From: an uncultured Bacteroidota bacterium
GTDB taxonomy: Bacteria > Bacteroidota > Bacteroidia > Bacteroidales > P3
DNA length: 64,000 nucleotides
NCBI GenBank assembly: GCA_902793295.1
Contig: CADBDA010000006.1
Location: 62,001-126,000 of the forward strand
Direction of reading: 5' to 3'
This document shows, piece after piece, positions 8,010-17,219 of this stretch. The notes beneath the pieces were generated by a model that saw nothing but the letters and a program-made list of their open reading frames with translations, was not told the origin of the DNA and made no database searches. Every line of letters begins with the position of its first letter. The stretch's first letter is position 1. The translations under genes were made by a program, and so were the position numbers.

Positions 8010-9359
8010 TTATTCGTGCATCCGGTCCTTGCCCCATACGGCATTCATGGCGGCAATACACTCCTGACGTGTGATTTCGTTTTTGCGTTCCAAATGGCGT
8101 TGGTAGAAAATACAACGCGACAGACCGATGCGGTTTATGACCACGTCGCCGGCAAAAGATTCGCATGTGGGGGCGCCGCACAAGCCACAATCAATCTGTG
8201 GCAGCTGAGCCTTCAATTGATTGATGCGTTCCATTTTTTCGAAAGCTTTGGAACGGTCTTCGTCCAGAACAAACATGGAGCGGGGCAGGGGTGCTTCAAC
8301 ACGACTGTTTTCAATCAGGTAGTCTTTCATGCGGTCCATGTCTCGGTCGCGAGGCACTTCGCCGTTGCGCTCCCTTTCAGCGGCTTTGCGTGCGCGGGAG
8401 TACATGCGTGCGCCACAGAGAAATCGGTTTTCATAACTCAACAATGCACCGGCACAGCTTTGGTCGCAAGCCCTCAACTCGAGGAATTCGACATCCTCAA
8501 CCTCGTCATTTTCCAATTTGTCCAGAAAGTCCATCACGTTCTGTATACCGTCGATGGAGTAGCTTTTTTTGGCCATGCAGATGCGCCGTTCGCCATTGGT
8601 CAGGGTGCTCAATATGGCGTCGCTCGAAAGGTTGATGGTGCGGCTCTGTCGGGGGATGTAGTTCTTGCCTTGCTCCTTGATCTTGTGATAGGTACGGTTG
8701 AACAGCGAGTCCATATTGATGACGCCGTCAATGATGGACCTCTTTTCTCCGACGGGGGCCTTCACGGCGGCAATTTTGGCGGCGCAGGGGGTGACATAGA
8801 AAAGACCGATCTCTTCGCGAGGGATGCCACGGTTTTGCAGCTCTTTCAGACAGTAGGTGGCCGAGATGTCCAGCGGCGCCTTAATGGGTGTGATGTTCGC
8901 TACAAGCGAGGGGTATTTGATTTGTATCAATCTGACGATGGCGGGACAGAAACTGGATATTAAAGGCCGGATGACTTCGTTCTCGCGGGCGTATTTTTCT
9001 TTGGCTTCGGCGAAGATGTTGGCGGCAGATTCCACCTCAAAGACATGTCGGAATCCCAGATCTTCCAGCGCAGAATAGATGCGCGACACGCGTATATCTT
9101 CTGGGAATTGGCCTAGAAATACGGCAGGAATCAATGCTACGGAGTGCGGAAACTCGTGTACCATCTCGAAGTCGTCCTGGTTGATATAGATGGCTTCGGC
9201 TGGACAGAGTTCATGGCATCGTCCACAATCGATACAACGGTGTTCCTGAATATAGGCTGTGCCTTCGCTGATTCGGATAGCCTCGGTGGGGCAGGTTTTC
9301 AGACAGCGCATGCAGCCTATACATTTCTTGTCGTCAATTCTAAGTGCGTGTACAAACAT
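8010..9359 (-). CDS. Sensory-type [FeFe] hydrogenase-like protein with ferredoxin and C-terminal Fe-S domain
   Basis: 449 residues: an N-terminal pair of [4Fe-4S] motifs (CIGCMRCLKTCP, CIDCGRCHELCP), an iron-only hydrogenase large-subunit domain, and a C-terminal CGLCGAPTC cluster motif. The H-cluster loops are altered compared with HndD: the first reads SSFCPAI with one Cys where HndD has TSCCPAW, the second is TPCAAK, and the third is ACDQSCAGA. Four potential H-cluster cysteines remain. Proteins of this architecture, placed beside HATPase and DRTGG genes, are usually regarded as putative H2 or redox sensors rather than catalytic hydrogenases. That role is an inference here. It is third in a minus-strand set with the two genes upstream and converges on the helicase gene. 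Confidence 0.85.
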   Translation of the reverse strand: MFVHALRIDDKKCIGCMRCLKTCPTEAIRISEGTAYIQEHRCIDCGRCHELCPAEAIYINQDDFEMVHEFPHSVALIPAVFLGQFPEDIRVSRIYSALEDLGFRHVFEVESAANIFAEAKEKYARENEVIRPLISSFCPAIVRLIQIKYPSLVANITPIKAPLDISATYCLKELQNRGIPREEIGLFYVTPCAAKIAAVKAPVGEKRSIIDGVINMDSLFNRTYHKIKEQGKNYIPRQSRTINLSSDAILSTLTNGERRICMAKKSYSIDGIQNVMDFLDKLENDEVEDVEFLELRACDQSCAGALLSYENRFLCGARMYSRARKAAERERNGEVPRDRDMDRMKDYLIENSRVEAPLPRSMFVLDEDRSKAFEKMERINQLKAQLPQIDCGLCGAPTCESFAGDVVINRIGLSRCIFYQRHLERKNEITRQECIAAMNAVWGKDRMHE

Positions 9360-9440
9360 CTTTTGGATAGGTTATGAATGGTGAAATGGTGTATTCCGAT
9401 GTGGTAGGTGATGTGCGGGGTGACGATGGGGCCTGGTTTG

Positions 9441-9851
9441 TTAGAAGTTCACTTCCATCTCGACGGTGGTGCCTACGCCAACCTCCGAAGTGACGTTCAG
9501 TTTGTCAACGTTTTTCTGCATGTTTGGCAGACCCATGCCGGCACCGAAACCCATGTCGCGTACCTCGGGGCGGGCGGTGGAATAGCCTTCCTGCATGGCC
9601 AGTGCGATGTCGGGTATGCCAGGGCCTTTGTCTGCAACAACCATCTTGATTTTGTCAGAATCAATGTCTACCAGTACCTTGCCGCCGTAGGCGTGGGCGA
9701 TGGCGTTAACTTCCGCTTCGTAAAGAGCTACGACGACACGTTTGATTTTTGTGGGGTCGACATTGAGTTGTTTGAGTGTTTTTTTTACGGAACTTGAGGC
9801 TTTGCCGGCATTGACGAAGTCGCCTTCTACAACGGTGTATTCTTGATGCAT
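9441..9851 (-). CDS. HATPase_c domain protein, anti-sigma-factor/serine-kinase-like
   Basis: A 136-residue GHKL ATPase domain protein with an N-box-like EAEVNAIAHAYGG, the G1 motif DKGPGIPD and the G2 segment GFGAGMGLPNM. Size and motifs resemble anti-sigma serine kinases (RsbW/SpoIIAB type); there is no histidine-phosphorylation domain. The ATG at 9851 (MHQEY), two bases after an AGGA, was preferred over an upstream in-frame start whose extra 41 residues look like intergenic translation. It lies between the DRTGG gene and the hydrogenase-like sensor, so it probably acts in redox or H2 signalling. The partner is unknown. Confidence 0.82.
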   Translation of the reverse strand: MHQEYTVVEGDFVNAGKASSSVKKTLKQLNVDPTKIKRVVVALYEAEVNAIAHAYGGKVLVDIDSDKIKMVVADKGPGIPDIALAMQEGYSTARPEVRDMGFGAGMGLPNMQKNVDKLNVTSEVGVGTTVEMEVNF

Positions 9852-9909
9852 ATTCCTGAAAGTGGGGTTGTTGGTGGTTATTGATTCGGTTCTGATTGTT
9901 TGAGGTTTA

Positions 9910-10251
9910 TTAGAATAGGGGCTTGATGCCGGCTTCGTACAGCATGCCACAGACTTTGAACATTGAGTAGGCACAGCTTAAGATAACCATGCCGTTATCT
10001 TCGGCCAGTTCTAGCATGTCCTCTGTCACTTTCTTGTTGCGCACCACGATGATGATGTCGAGCGTAGCCATGTCGCAAGTGCGGATTGTCTGCACGTTGC
10101 AAAGCCCGGTTATCAGCATCGGCGTGTCTTTCAGTGTCAGCACGTCGCTCATCAGGTCGGAAGCGAAGGCGTGTTCAACTTCCTCATCCAGTCGGTTTTC
10201 GCCTATGCACACGGTGGCATTGAGCAATTTTGCTATTTCTCGGAGTTTCAT
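9910..10251 (-). CDS. DRTGG domain-containing protein
   Basis: A 113-residue soluble protein resembling stand-alone DRTGG domains: an N-terminal MKLREIAKLLNA helix, a central LITGLCNVQTIRTCDMATLDIIIVV strand-turn region (read as separate short motifs LITGLC and DIIIVV) and a C-terminal alpha/beta part. These proteins are found with HATPase and hydrogenase-like genes in hydrogenase clusters of anaerobes. Their biochemical role is unclear, possibly ligand sensing. It is the first gene of a three-gene minus-strand set behind a promoter at 10305-10312. Confidence 0.75.
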   Translation of the reverse strand: MKLREIAKLLNATVCIGENRLDEEVEHAFASDLMSDVLTLKDTPMLITGLCNVQTIRTCDMATLDIIIVVRNKKVTEDMLELAEDNGMVILSCAYSMFKVCGMLYEAGIKPLF

Positions 10252-10304
10252 TTTCTTTGTTGTCTTATGGATTGTTTGATGGTTGTTTTATACAAATGAG
10301 AATG

Positions 10305-10312
10305 CAAATTTA
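10305..10312 (-). promoter_or_regulatory. Bacteroidota-type promoter for the DRTGG/HATPase/sensor set
   Basis: The minus strand reads TAAATTTG, an exact TAnnTTTG match, 54 bp before the DRTGG start. The rest of the 10252-10677 gap has the opposing promoter at 10642 and no recognisable gene. Confidence 0.65.
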
Positions 10313-10641
10313 CACTTTTTTTTTGAAAAAAGACCATTTTTCTCGATGGAATTTTAAAGAATTTAACATTTTAATTTGTAAATTATTGATTTTGTGTATC
10401 GTGTTTTTTCGATAAACGGGCCGTTGGCAATAGGATTTGATGGTGGTGTGTGTCGGGCTTACCTAGGCATGCTTTGAGGGTCGGGTGCCATTCTGTTGTC
10501 GGTTGGCATTGATCGGATTGTACAAAAGAATTGTTTGTTAATTTAAAAATGAGAAATTGGTATAAATGTTTCAAGTTACTGTGAGTTATACATTTGTGTT
10601 GATTTTGGTTTGCCTTTCGAACCTATGTTAAAAAAAAGTTG

Positions 10642-10649
10642 TATCTTTG
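10642..10649 (+). promoter_or_regulatory. Bacteroidota-type promoter for the envelope gene set
   Basis: TATCTTTG lies 29 bp before the ATG at 10678. It probably drives the deacetylase, kdsC-like and rlpA-like genes, which are separated by only 14 and 18 bp. Confidence 0.7.
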
Positions 10650-10677
10650 CATTTTATTTTGATACAATGAAAGGCTT

Positions 10678-12015
10678 ATGTTGCTAATTCATGTGCCAAA
10701 ACTGACCAATAGGGTGGGGTACACGCTCAATGTCATGTTCAAGCATGTGCTCAAAGTCGAGTTCGAAATCACCACCGATATGGACATCTTCCAACGTCGT
10801 GAAGGTGCTAAGTTGTGCTATGGTTATCGGAAGGTGGGTGATGGTGTCTTTGTGAAGTCGTGCGATCTCCTTTTTCGAACCACGATCGAGGAACAGCATC
10901 CCAATTGTTTTCCTTACGAGGGATGTGTGGGCCTTTTCCCCACTTACGACAGCAGCAGTGCATTCCCATTCGACCCCTTCGCTGCAGCATTTTTCTGCCT
11001 GTCACGTTATGAGGAATATCTGCCGCATTTCACTGACGAACATGGACGGTTCCCTGCCACAGAGAGTGTTGCCTTCAAATCGGATTTTCTTCATTTGGCG
11101 GTTGTGGACAGGTGGGCTTTGATGCTTGTCCGAAAAATCAAGGAACGCTACCCTGACGAGCATTTCCCTTCACGTCATTTTGACTATGAAGACACCTTCG
11201 ATATCGACGCCGCCTACTGCTACCTGCATAAGGGCTTGATGCGAACGCTGGTGGGAGTGGGGCGTGACCTTTTTGTTTTCCGACACAAAAGCGATGTCCG
11301 TAAGCGTTGGCGCGTGCTGCTGCGTCGTGAGCAGGATCCGTTTGATTCTTTCGACTATATTTTGGATGTTCACGAAAAGCATCCGGGTATTCGTCTAAAG
11401 TTTTTCCCCTTGATGGCTGATTACAACGTCTACGACAAGCCAATCTCTTATCAGAATAGGGAGTTTCGCCAGTTGCTGCAACATCTGTGCGATTATGCCA
11501 AGCTGGGATTGCATGCTTCGTATGCTTCGCACGACGACCCGGGTAGGCTGGCTGTCGAAAGAGAACGGCTGTCGTCACTCCTCCATCGTGCTACTGTACG
11601 CAACCGATTCCATTTTCTCCGTATGTCATTGCCCGAATCGTACAATGCCTTGATGGAGAATGGTATCCTCCACGATTATACCATGGGCTATGCCGACGAA
11701 CCAGGCTTCCGTGCCGGTACGGGCACTCCCTATCCGTTCTTCGATTTGGATAGTGACAGCGAGACGTCGCTGTTGGTCCATCCCTTTGTGGTGATGGATT
11801 CCACACTCTACTACTACAAGAAGAAGTCGTGCGACGATGCTGAAAAAGTGTATGTCCAGATGCTTGACGAACTGCGTTCGGTGGGAGGGGTGTGCTCTAT
11901 GCTTTGGCACAATCAGAGTCTGTCCGAATACTTCGGCTGGCAAGGTTGGCGAGCAGTCTACGAGCGTGTCATGGAATTGGCCGATGCTTATCGAAATACC
12001 AAATGTGAAATCTAA
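10678..12015 (+). CDS. Polysaccharide deacetylase family protein with DUF7033-like N-terminus
   Basis: A 445-residue protein resembling the Bacteroidota group with a DUF7033-like N-terminal domain (about residues 1-150) followed by a polysaccharide-deacetylase-like NodB fold. Visible marks are YPFDPFAAAFFCLSRYEEY in the N-terminal part, FDYEDTFDIDAAY (about 167-179, metal-site-like acidic residues), GLHASYASHDD in the middle, and MLWHNQSLSEY near the end. These fit a metal-dependent hydrolase acting on cell-surface or capsule sugars. There is no signal peptide, so action is probably cytoplasmic or at the inner face. It starts a three-gene set with KdsC-like and RlpA-like genes. The exact substrate is unknown. 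Confidence 0.75.
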   Translation: MLLIHVPKLTNRVGYTLNVMFKHVLKVEFEITTDMDIFQRREGAKLCYGYRKVGDGVFVKSCDLLFRTTIEEQHPNCFPYEGCVGLFPTYDSSSAFPFDPFAAAFFCLSRYEEYLPHFTDEHGRFPATESVAFKSDFLHLAVVDRWALMLVRKIKERYPDEHFPSRHFDYEDTFDIDAAYCYLHKGLMRTLVGVGRDLFVFRHKSDVRKRWRVLLRREQDPFDSFDYILDVHEKHPGIRLKFFPLMADYNVYDKPISYQNREFRQLLQHLCDYAKLGLHASYASHDDPGRLAVERERLSSLLHRATVRNRFHFLRMSLPESYNALMENGILHDYTMGYADEPGFRAGTGTPYPFFDLDSDSETSLLVHPFVVMDSTLYYYKKKSCDDAEKVYVQMLDELRSVGGVCSMLWHNQSLSEYFGWQGWRAVYERVMELADAYRNTKCEI

Positions 12016-12029
12016 AGAAATGTAAATGT

Positions 12030-12548
12030 ATGAATTATAAGGCAAAATTACACGATATTAAGGCTTTTGTTTTCGATTTCGACGGTGTGATGACCGACGG
12101 TAGTGTGTGGATGTATGCCGACAAGGAAACCGTGCGTTGCGGCAACATCAAAGATGGTTTCGCTATCCAGTATGCAGTCAAGAAAGGCTATATCATAGCC
12201 CTTATTTCTGGTGCCACATCATTGAGTATCAATAATCGAATGGAATCGCTTGGAGTGAAGCAGATCTATACCGGTTGTGCCAATAAAATTGAAACGTATC
12301 GCAAGTTTTTGGAATTGAACCACCTGCACGAGAATGAGGTTCTTTGTATGGGCGACGATATTCCGGATTTTGAAATCATGAGCCATTGTGGCGTGGCGGC
12401 TTGCCCGGCCGATGCTGCCGAGGAAATCAAGCAGATCGCCGATTATATATCGCTTTATGGTGGTGGTAAGGGTTGTGTGCGTGATGTGATAGAACAAGTT
12501 ATGCGGCTTCAGGACAAGTGGTTCCACGCTGATGCTGTGAATTGGTAA
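12030..12548 (+). CDS. kdsC: 3-deoxy-D-manno-octulosonate 8-phosphate phosphatase, KdsC-like HAD
   Basis: A 172-residue C0-type HAD phosphatase without a cap domain, as in KdsC, which dephosphorylates KDO-8-phosphate in lipopolysaccharide inner-core synthesis. Motif I is FDFDGVMTDGS (about 17-27), motif II is the serine/threonine in LISGATS, the lysine is in the middle, and motif IV is MGDDIPDFE (about 107-115). Length matches the family. It lies 14 bp after the deacetylase gene and 18 bp before the RlpA-like gene, consistent with a cell-envelope operon. A related sugar-phosphate phosphatase of the same family cannot be excluded. Confidence 0.88.
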   Translation: MNYKAKLHDIKAFVFDFDGVMTDGSVWMYADKETVRCGNIKDGFAIQYAVKKGYIIALISGATSLSINNRMESLGVKQIYTGCANKIETYRKFLELNHLHENEVLCMGDDIPDFEIMSHCGVAACPADAAEEIKQIADYISLYGGGKGCVRDVIEQVMRLQDKWFHADAVNW

Positions 12549-12566
12549 TATTTTAACTCGAAGACT

Positions 12567-13367
12567 ATGAAACAGAAGGCACTTGTTATATTACTGCTGT
12601 TGATGTCCGTTGTCGCTCTGATGGCTCAAACGGTATCTTCTACAGATACGGTTACGGTCCATTCCATGCGCGGCACTTATTATAGCGACCGCTTCGTGGG
12701 TAGGAAGACCAGCAATGGAGAAATCTTCAGCCAGAACAAGTACACCGCTGCCCATTGTTCCTACAAGTTTGGAACGCTGCTGTTGGTTACCAATCCAAAA
12801 AATGGCAAACAGGTGATCGTCAGGGTGAATGACCGTTGCCCACGACGCAATGTGGTGGATATGTCGCGTAAAGCGGCCCGTCAAATTGGTGTGGGATCAC
12901 TAAATGTCAAGGTCCAAGTGCTTCCTCCGAGATTCTATCCCTTCTGGGAGTCGCAGGAGTCTTTTCTGGACGTGATGAGCGAAGGAAAATTCCTCCATTT
13001 TGCGGCGACCAAATTGGGCGCAGAATGGCTCTTGCACAATGCCCAATCGCCTTCCTCCAAAGTGGACGAGGCGGACACCGCTGGACGCGAAAACAGCCGA
13101 TGGGAGGAGTTGAGCCGCTCCATGCAGGGTATCGACTACCAGCTCTACGATATCGAATTGTTCCGTTGCACCACTCGTACTGTCGCACAAAAGCGTGTAA
13201 ATCAGTTGCCTTTTTACTATCGTGACTATGTCGAGTATGCCATTGCATCGGGAGAAAACCGTGTAGTCGTGCGATTGTCGGTCTCCTACAAAAAAGACAG
13301 GGCGGAACGTCTTTTGGAAGAATTGAAGGACGCTTTTCCCGACGCAATTATTGTAAAAACCAAATAA
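12567..13367 (+). CDS. RlpA-like double-psi beta-barrel protein with SPOR-like C-terminus
   Basis: A 266-residue secreted protein. A signal peptide covers about residues 1-20 (ending LMAQ). It is followed by an RlpA-like barrel with GTYYSDRFVGRKTSNGEIF, AAHCSYKFGTLLLV, VRVNDRCPRRNVVDMS and the conserved Asp of the last motif. The C-terminal 75 residues (RCTTRTVAQKRVNQL to the end) look like a SPOR peptidoglycan-binding fold. RlpA proteins in other bacteria cleave or bind denuded glycan at the septum; enzymatic activity here is an inference. It is the last gene of the envelope set, followed by a 195-bp gap with the T9SS promoter. Confidence 0.8.
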   Translation: MKQKALVILLLLMSVVALMAQTVSSTDTVTVHSMRGTYYSDRFVGRKTSNGEIFSQNKYTAAHCSYKFGTLLLVTNPKNGKQVIVRVNDRCPRRNVVDMSRKAARQIGVGSLNVKVQVLPPRFYPFWESQESFLDVMSEGKFLHFAATKLGAEWLLHNAQSPSSKVDEADTAGRENSRWEELSRSMQGIDYQLYDIELFRCTTRTVAQKRVNQLPFYYRDYVEYAIASGENRVVVRLSVSYKKDRAERLLEELKDAFPDAIIVKTK

Positions 13368-13453
13368 AATACGTTAATTGTTGATTTGTAACGTATTGTA
13401 ATATTTTTTTATATTTTTTTTAAAAAAAAGGTGCTTGAATAGATAATTCTTAT

Positions 13454-13461
13454 TATCTTTG
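13454..13461 (+). promoter_or_regulatory. Bacteroidota-type promoter for the T9SS operon
   Basis: TATCTTTG with a TTG about 20 bases upstream, 102 bp before the porP-like start. The intervening leader has no gene. Confidence 0.65.
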
Positions 13462-13562
13462 CAAGTCAAAATCTACTTTATCTTGATATTCTCAAGAAAA
13501 GTTGGTTTGGTTGTATTTTATTGAAAATAAACTAGTTGAAATATATTAACTCTTTTAACAAC

Positions 13563-14579
13563 ATGAAAATCGAAATCAAAAAAAACATATCAATTCTGCT
13601 TTTGATATTGGGATTTTCATGTGTTGGCCATTCACAACAGGAGATTCAGTTCACTCAATACATGTTCAACCGTTTGGCTGTTAATCCTGCCTATGCAGGC
13701 AGCTCGGGTTCCATGTGTGCTTCGCTTATGTACAGAGGACAGTGGCTGGGTTTGCGTTTGGATGCTCCAACACCAGGTGCCAAAGCCGGCTCTTTGCCTA
13801 CCAACGGTCTTTTTTCGTTCGACTCCCCTGTGAAGATCCTTCATGGCGGTCTGGGTCTTACATTCTACTACGACAAGATTGGTTACAACTCTACGGTCAG
13901 CGGCTCTGTTGATTATGCTTTTCGTATCTACTGGGGACCGGGCAACCTCTCGGCCGGTATTGAGGGCAACTTCTACAGCATCACACGTGATGGCGGTCTG
14001 CTGGGTTCTGACGACCTCCCGGGCGATCCGACACAACTTCCTTCTGGGTCGTCCGATCCGTACATCAATGGTGAGGAGGTGAGCGATTTCCTCATCGATG
14101 CTTCTTTTGGTGTCTATTACCAAGTTCCGGGTACCTATTATCTGGGCTTTGCTGTCAAAAATATTTTTGGTGCTCATAGTGACAACTTGAATTTCGGAAC
14201 CAGCCGCATCCTTAATCTCCTTGGTGGCTATGAGTTCATCATTCCTTCCAATCCCTCTTTCCGTTTGAAACCGTCGGTATTGATTCGCACTGCGGATTTC
14301 TCTATTTTTCAGGCCGAGGCTTCCTGCTTGTTGGAATACCAAAATCTTTTCTGGGGCGGCGTAAGTTACCGTTTCCAAGATGCCGTGTCGTTCTTGGCGG
14401 GTGTCAACTTTGATAAGATGAAGATTGGCGTTGCTTACGACTTGACAACGAGCAAACTCGGTGTTTATAAGACGGGCTTCAGCTTCGGTTCGTTGGAGTT
14501 TTACCTGCGCTACTGCTTCCGCATCATCATTCCTCCCAAGTTGCCCACCATCTATCAGGGTACACGCTATCTTTTGTAA
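13563..14579 (+). CDS. porP: PorP/SprF family T9SS outer-membrane protein
   Basis: A 338-residue outer-membrane beta-barrel protein of the PorP/SprF family. Signal peptide: residues 1-24, ending CVGHSQ. The mature start QQEIQFTQYMFN and NPAYAGSSG are hallmarks of the family, followed by repeated amphipathic strands and a C-terminal barrel-like end. PorP links the PorK/PorN ring and PorE to the T9SS core or helps anchor cargo. The ATG at 13563 was chosen over an in-frame TTG at 13536 because it starts directly at the signal peptide. Order porP-gldK-gldL-gldM-gldN matches P. gingivalis and Flavobacterium. Confidence 0.92.
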   Translation: MKIEIKKNISILLLILGFSCVGHSQQEIQFTQYMFNRLAVNPAYAGSSGSMCASLMYRGQWLGLRLDAPTPGAKAGSLPTNGLFSFDSPVKILHGGLGLTFYYDKIGYNSTVSGSVDYAFRIYWGPGNLSAGIEGNFYSITRDGGLLGSDDLPGDPTQLPSGSSDPYINGEEVSDFLIDASFGVYYQVPGTYYLGFAVKNIFGAHSDNLNFGTSRILNLLGGYEFIIPSNPSFRLKPSVLIRTADFSIFQAEASCLLEYQNLFWGGVSYRFQDAVSFLAGVNFDKMKIGVAYDLTTSKLGVYKTGFSFGSLEFYLRYCFRIIIPPKLPTIYQGTRYLL

Positions 14580-14693
14580 CATCTGACATGAAAATGAAAC
14601 TTTCTTTTTGTTTTTCCGTAAAAGAGCAGAAAAAGTCATTGTAGAAACACATCAACAACGTTATTATATTATAGAAATTAAATCATAATTTAT

Positions 14694-16055
14694 ATGAAAA
14701 AGTTGTTTTTCTTACTCGCAGGAGTAGTTCTGTTGTGGAGCTGCGGTTCATCTGAGAAGGGTGAACTCGTCGGCGTTCAAGACCGCCCCATATTTGAAGA
14801 TATCGACCTCAAAGGTATGGTATTTATCAATCAGGGCAATTTCAGTATGGGTTCGGGAACTCAGGGTGTCGTTTATGGCAAGCCTGTCCAGCCACGCACC
14901 ATGCAGGTTGGTTCCTATTTCATGGACGAGACCGAAATCACAAACAATGAGTATCGTCAGTTCGTCAATTGGGTCATTGACTCTATCGCTCGTCGCATGC
15001 TCGGCGAAGCTGGCATTGACGGCTATCTGATTGAAGAGGATGAATACGGCGAACCTCTCGAGCCTGCAATCCTCAATAAGAAAGAAAAAATCCGCTGGAA
15101 TGAGCAGGAAACTCGTGAGGCACTGGAAGATCTTTATCTGCCGGAAAAAGATCGTTTCTATCGTCGTCGTACAATCGATCCTGCCAAGTTGAACTATGAA
15201 TATTATTGGATTGACTATGCCGAGGCTTCCAAAAAGGAAAGCAACACGACTGTCAAGGACGAGTATAAGGGTACTATGTTCGCTCCGCGTCCCAAGGGTT
15301 TGAACAACCGTTCTTCCCTCATCAAACGCGAAGTGGTCAATGTCTATCCCGATACGCTCTGCTGGGTGCACGACTATACCTATAGCATGAATGAGGATTT
15401 CACTCGTCAATATTTCACTTCGCCTGCTTACGACAACTATCCTGTTGTCGGTGTCAGCTGGATCCAGTGCAAGGCTTTCTGCGTGTGGCGTTCCAATTAC
15501 CTGAACCGCTATCTGGAATCTATTGACTACCAGCAGATGAACGACTTCCGTCTGCCGACCGAGGCTGAATGGGAATTTGCTGCCCGTGGCGGTATCGCTG
15601 GAGAGTCCTATCCTTGGGGCGGCCCCTATGTGCGCAACCCGAACGGATGCTTCCTCGCCAACTATGAGCCTCTGAGAGGTGCTTACGATGACGATGGTGG
15701 CGTGAAAACTCTGATGGTTGGTCACTATGCCCCCAACGACTACGGTCTCTATGATATGGCCGGCAATGTCTCCGAGTGGTGCCTTGACGCATTCAATCCC
15801 TCCACCTATGTGGTCGCCAATGCTTTGTCGCCGTTCTACAATTACAACGCTCCCGACGATGCAGCACCGGCAATGAAGATGAAGGTCATCCGCGGCGGCT
15901 CTTGGAAAGACCAGAAATATTTCATCCAGGTTCAGACTCGTGACTACGAATTCCAGGATACCGCTAAGTCTTACATCGGTTTCCGTTGCGTGCAGCCTTA
16001 TCTTGGCCGTGTCAAGGGCGACAACCTGAAGTCGGCTTCCAATGTTGCCAAGTAA
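14694..16055 (+). CDS. gldK: T9SS lipoprotein GldK/PorK
   Basis: A 453-residue outer-membrane lipoprotein that forms the periplasmic ring of the T9SS with GldN. The lipobox-type signal ends LLWSCGS (Cys17). The rest is a formylglycine-generating-enzyme-like (SUMF) fold: GMVFINQGNFSMGSG, YFMDETEITNNEYRQFV, DFRLPTEAEWEFAARGG, GLYDMAGNVSEWCLD and VIRGGSWKD, with IGFRC near the end. This fold in GldK is structural rather than catalytic. It follows the porP-like gene by 114 bp and precedes gldL by 132 bp. Confidence 0.95.
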   Translation: MKKLFFLLAGVVLLWSCGSSEKGELVGVQDRPIFEDIDLKGMVFINQGNFSMGSGTQGVVYGKPVQPRTMQVGSYFMDETEITNNEYRQFVNWVIDSIARRMLGEAGIDGYLIEEDEYGEPLEPAILNKKEKIRWNEQETREALEDLYLPEKDRFYRRRTIDPAKLNYEYYWIDYAEASKKESNTTVKDEYKGTMFAPRPKGLNNRSSLIKREVVNVYPDTLCWVHDYTYSMNEDFTRQYFTSPAYDNYPVVGVSWIQCKAFCVWRSNYLNRYLESIDYQQMNDFRLPTEAEWEFAARGGIAGESYPWGGPYVRNPNGCFLANYEPLRGAYDDDGGVKTLMVGHYAPNDYGLYDMAGNVSEWCLDAFNPSTYVVANALSPFYNYNAPDDAAPAMKMKVIRGGSWKDQKYFIQVQTRDYEFQDTAKSYIGFRCVQPYLGRVKGDNLKSASNVAK

Positions 16056-16187
16056 TTTATCACGAAAAACAACTTTTTTATTCGCTGTCTGTTTGACTAA
16101 GGTACTTTCCGTTGAATGACATTGGGTAAAAAACAATTGAAAAAAACAATCTTAAAATAAGTAAACACTAATTAAAACTTAAAAGTT

Positions 16188-17090
16188 ATGAGTAAATTAG
16201 ACAACATTGTTCGGAGTAAGGGTTACAAAAACTTCATGAGCAAACTGTATGGATGGGGAGCATCGGCCGTTATTATCGGCGCCCTGTTCAAAATCAACCA
16301 CTGGCCCGGTGCTGTTCCTATGCTTATTCTTGGTATGGGTACTGAGGCTGTCATTTTCTTCCTTTCGGCCTTTGAACCTCTTCACATCGAATGGGATTGG
16401 AGTTTGGTCTATCCTGAACTGGCCGGTATGAAGGGCGAGGATGTCACCGCTAATCTGAAAAGTGAGACAAGTGGTGCGCCTTCTGTCACCAGCGAACTGG
16501 ACAAAATGCTCGCCGAGGCCAAAATCGGACCCGAACTGGTGGAACGCTTGGGACATGGTATGGAAAATTTGGCCAACTCCGCCAATTCTCTCAACAACAT
16601 GACCACTGCTGTAGCCGCTACCGACAAGTTTGTTACCAATATGGATGTTGCTGCTGAGGCCGCCAACGATCTTTCTGCAGCATACAAACGTACCACTGAT
16701 TCTATCAACCACGACTTCGAACTCTCTTCCTCATATTCTGAGAGCCTCAAGGGTGCTACCGCTGCTGTCACCAACCTGTCGACCATCTACCAGGAAACAG
16801 CTCAAACACTCCGCGCAGGCGATACTTCCTATGTCGACGAACTCAAGAAGATGGCTTCCAGCCTCTCCTCTATCAACGCCATGTACGAAATCCAGATGCA
16901 GAACTCCTCGTCTCAGCTTGAGGCCACCAAGGAGGTCCAGGAACGGATGCAGAACATGGTCGCCAACTTTGCAGATTCTGCAGAGGGCGTGTTGAAATAC
17001 AAGGAGCAGGTGGATGCACTCACCAGAAAGGTTGCCGAACTCAACCAGGTCTATGGCAACATGCTCGCTGCTATGCAGACCCGCATCTGA
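16188..17090 (+). CDS. gldL: T9SS inner-membrane motor protein GldL/PorL
   Basis: A 300-residue inner-membrane protein that, with GldM, forms the proton-driven rotary motor of the T9SS. Two transmembrane helices lie at about residues 24-40 (AVIIGALFKINHWPG) and 44-62 (MLILGMGTEAVIFFLSAFE); the glutamate in GTEAV corresponds to the conserved intramembrane Glu. The cytoplasmic tail (about 90-300) is helical, with many Ala/Asn/Ser heptad-like positions. Length is typical. It sits between gldK and gldM. Confidence 0.93.
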   Translation: MSKLDNIVRSKGYKNFMSKLYGWGASAVIIGALFKINHWPGAVPMLILGMGTEAVIFFLSAFEPLHIEWDWSLVYPELAGMKGEDVTANLKSETSGAPSVTSELDKMLAEAKIGPELVERLGHGMENLANSANSLNNMTTAVAATDKFVTNMDVAAEAANDLSAAYKRTTDSINHDFELSSSYSESLKGATAAVTNLSTIYQETAQTLRAGDTSYVDELKKMASSLSSINAMYEIQMQNSSSQLEATKEVQERMQNMVANFADSAEGVLKYKEQVDALTRKVAELNQVYGNMLAAMQTRI

Positions 17091-17219
17091 GGCTTGTAGT
17101 TCTATCATCATAGGTTAATTCATTAATGTTTGACCGTTTTCGAATTGTTGTGCACTTAAACCGATGGTTCTATGTGTGGACATGAAAACGATTGTTTAAA
17201 AACCAAAAAAAGTTAGAAT

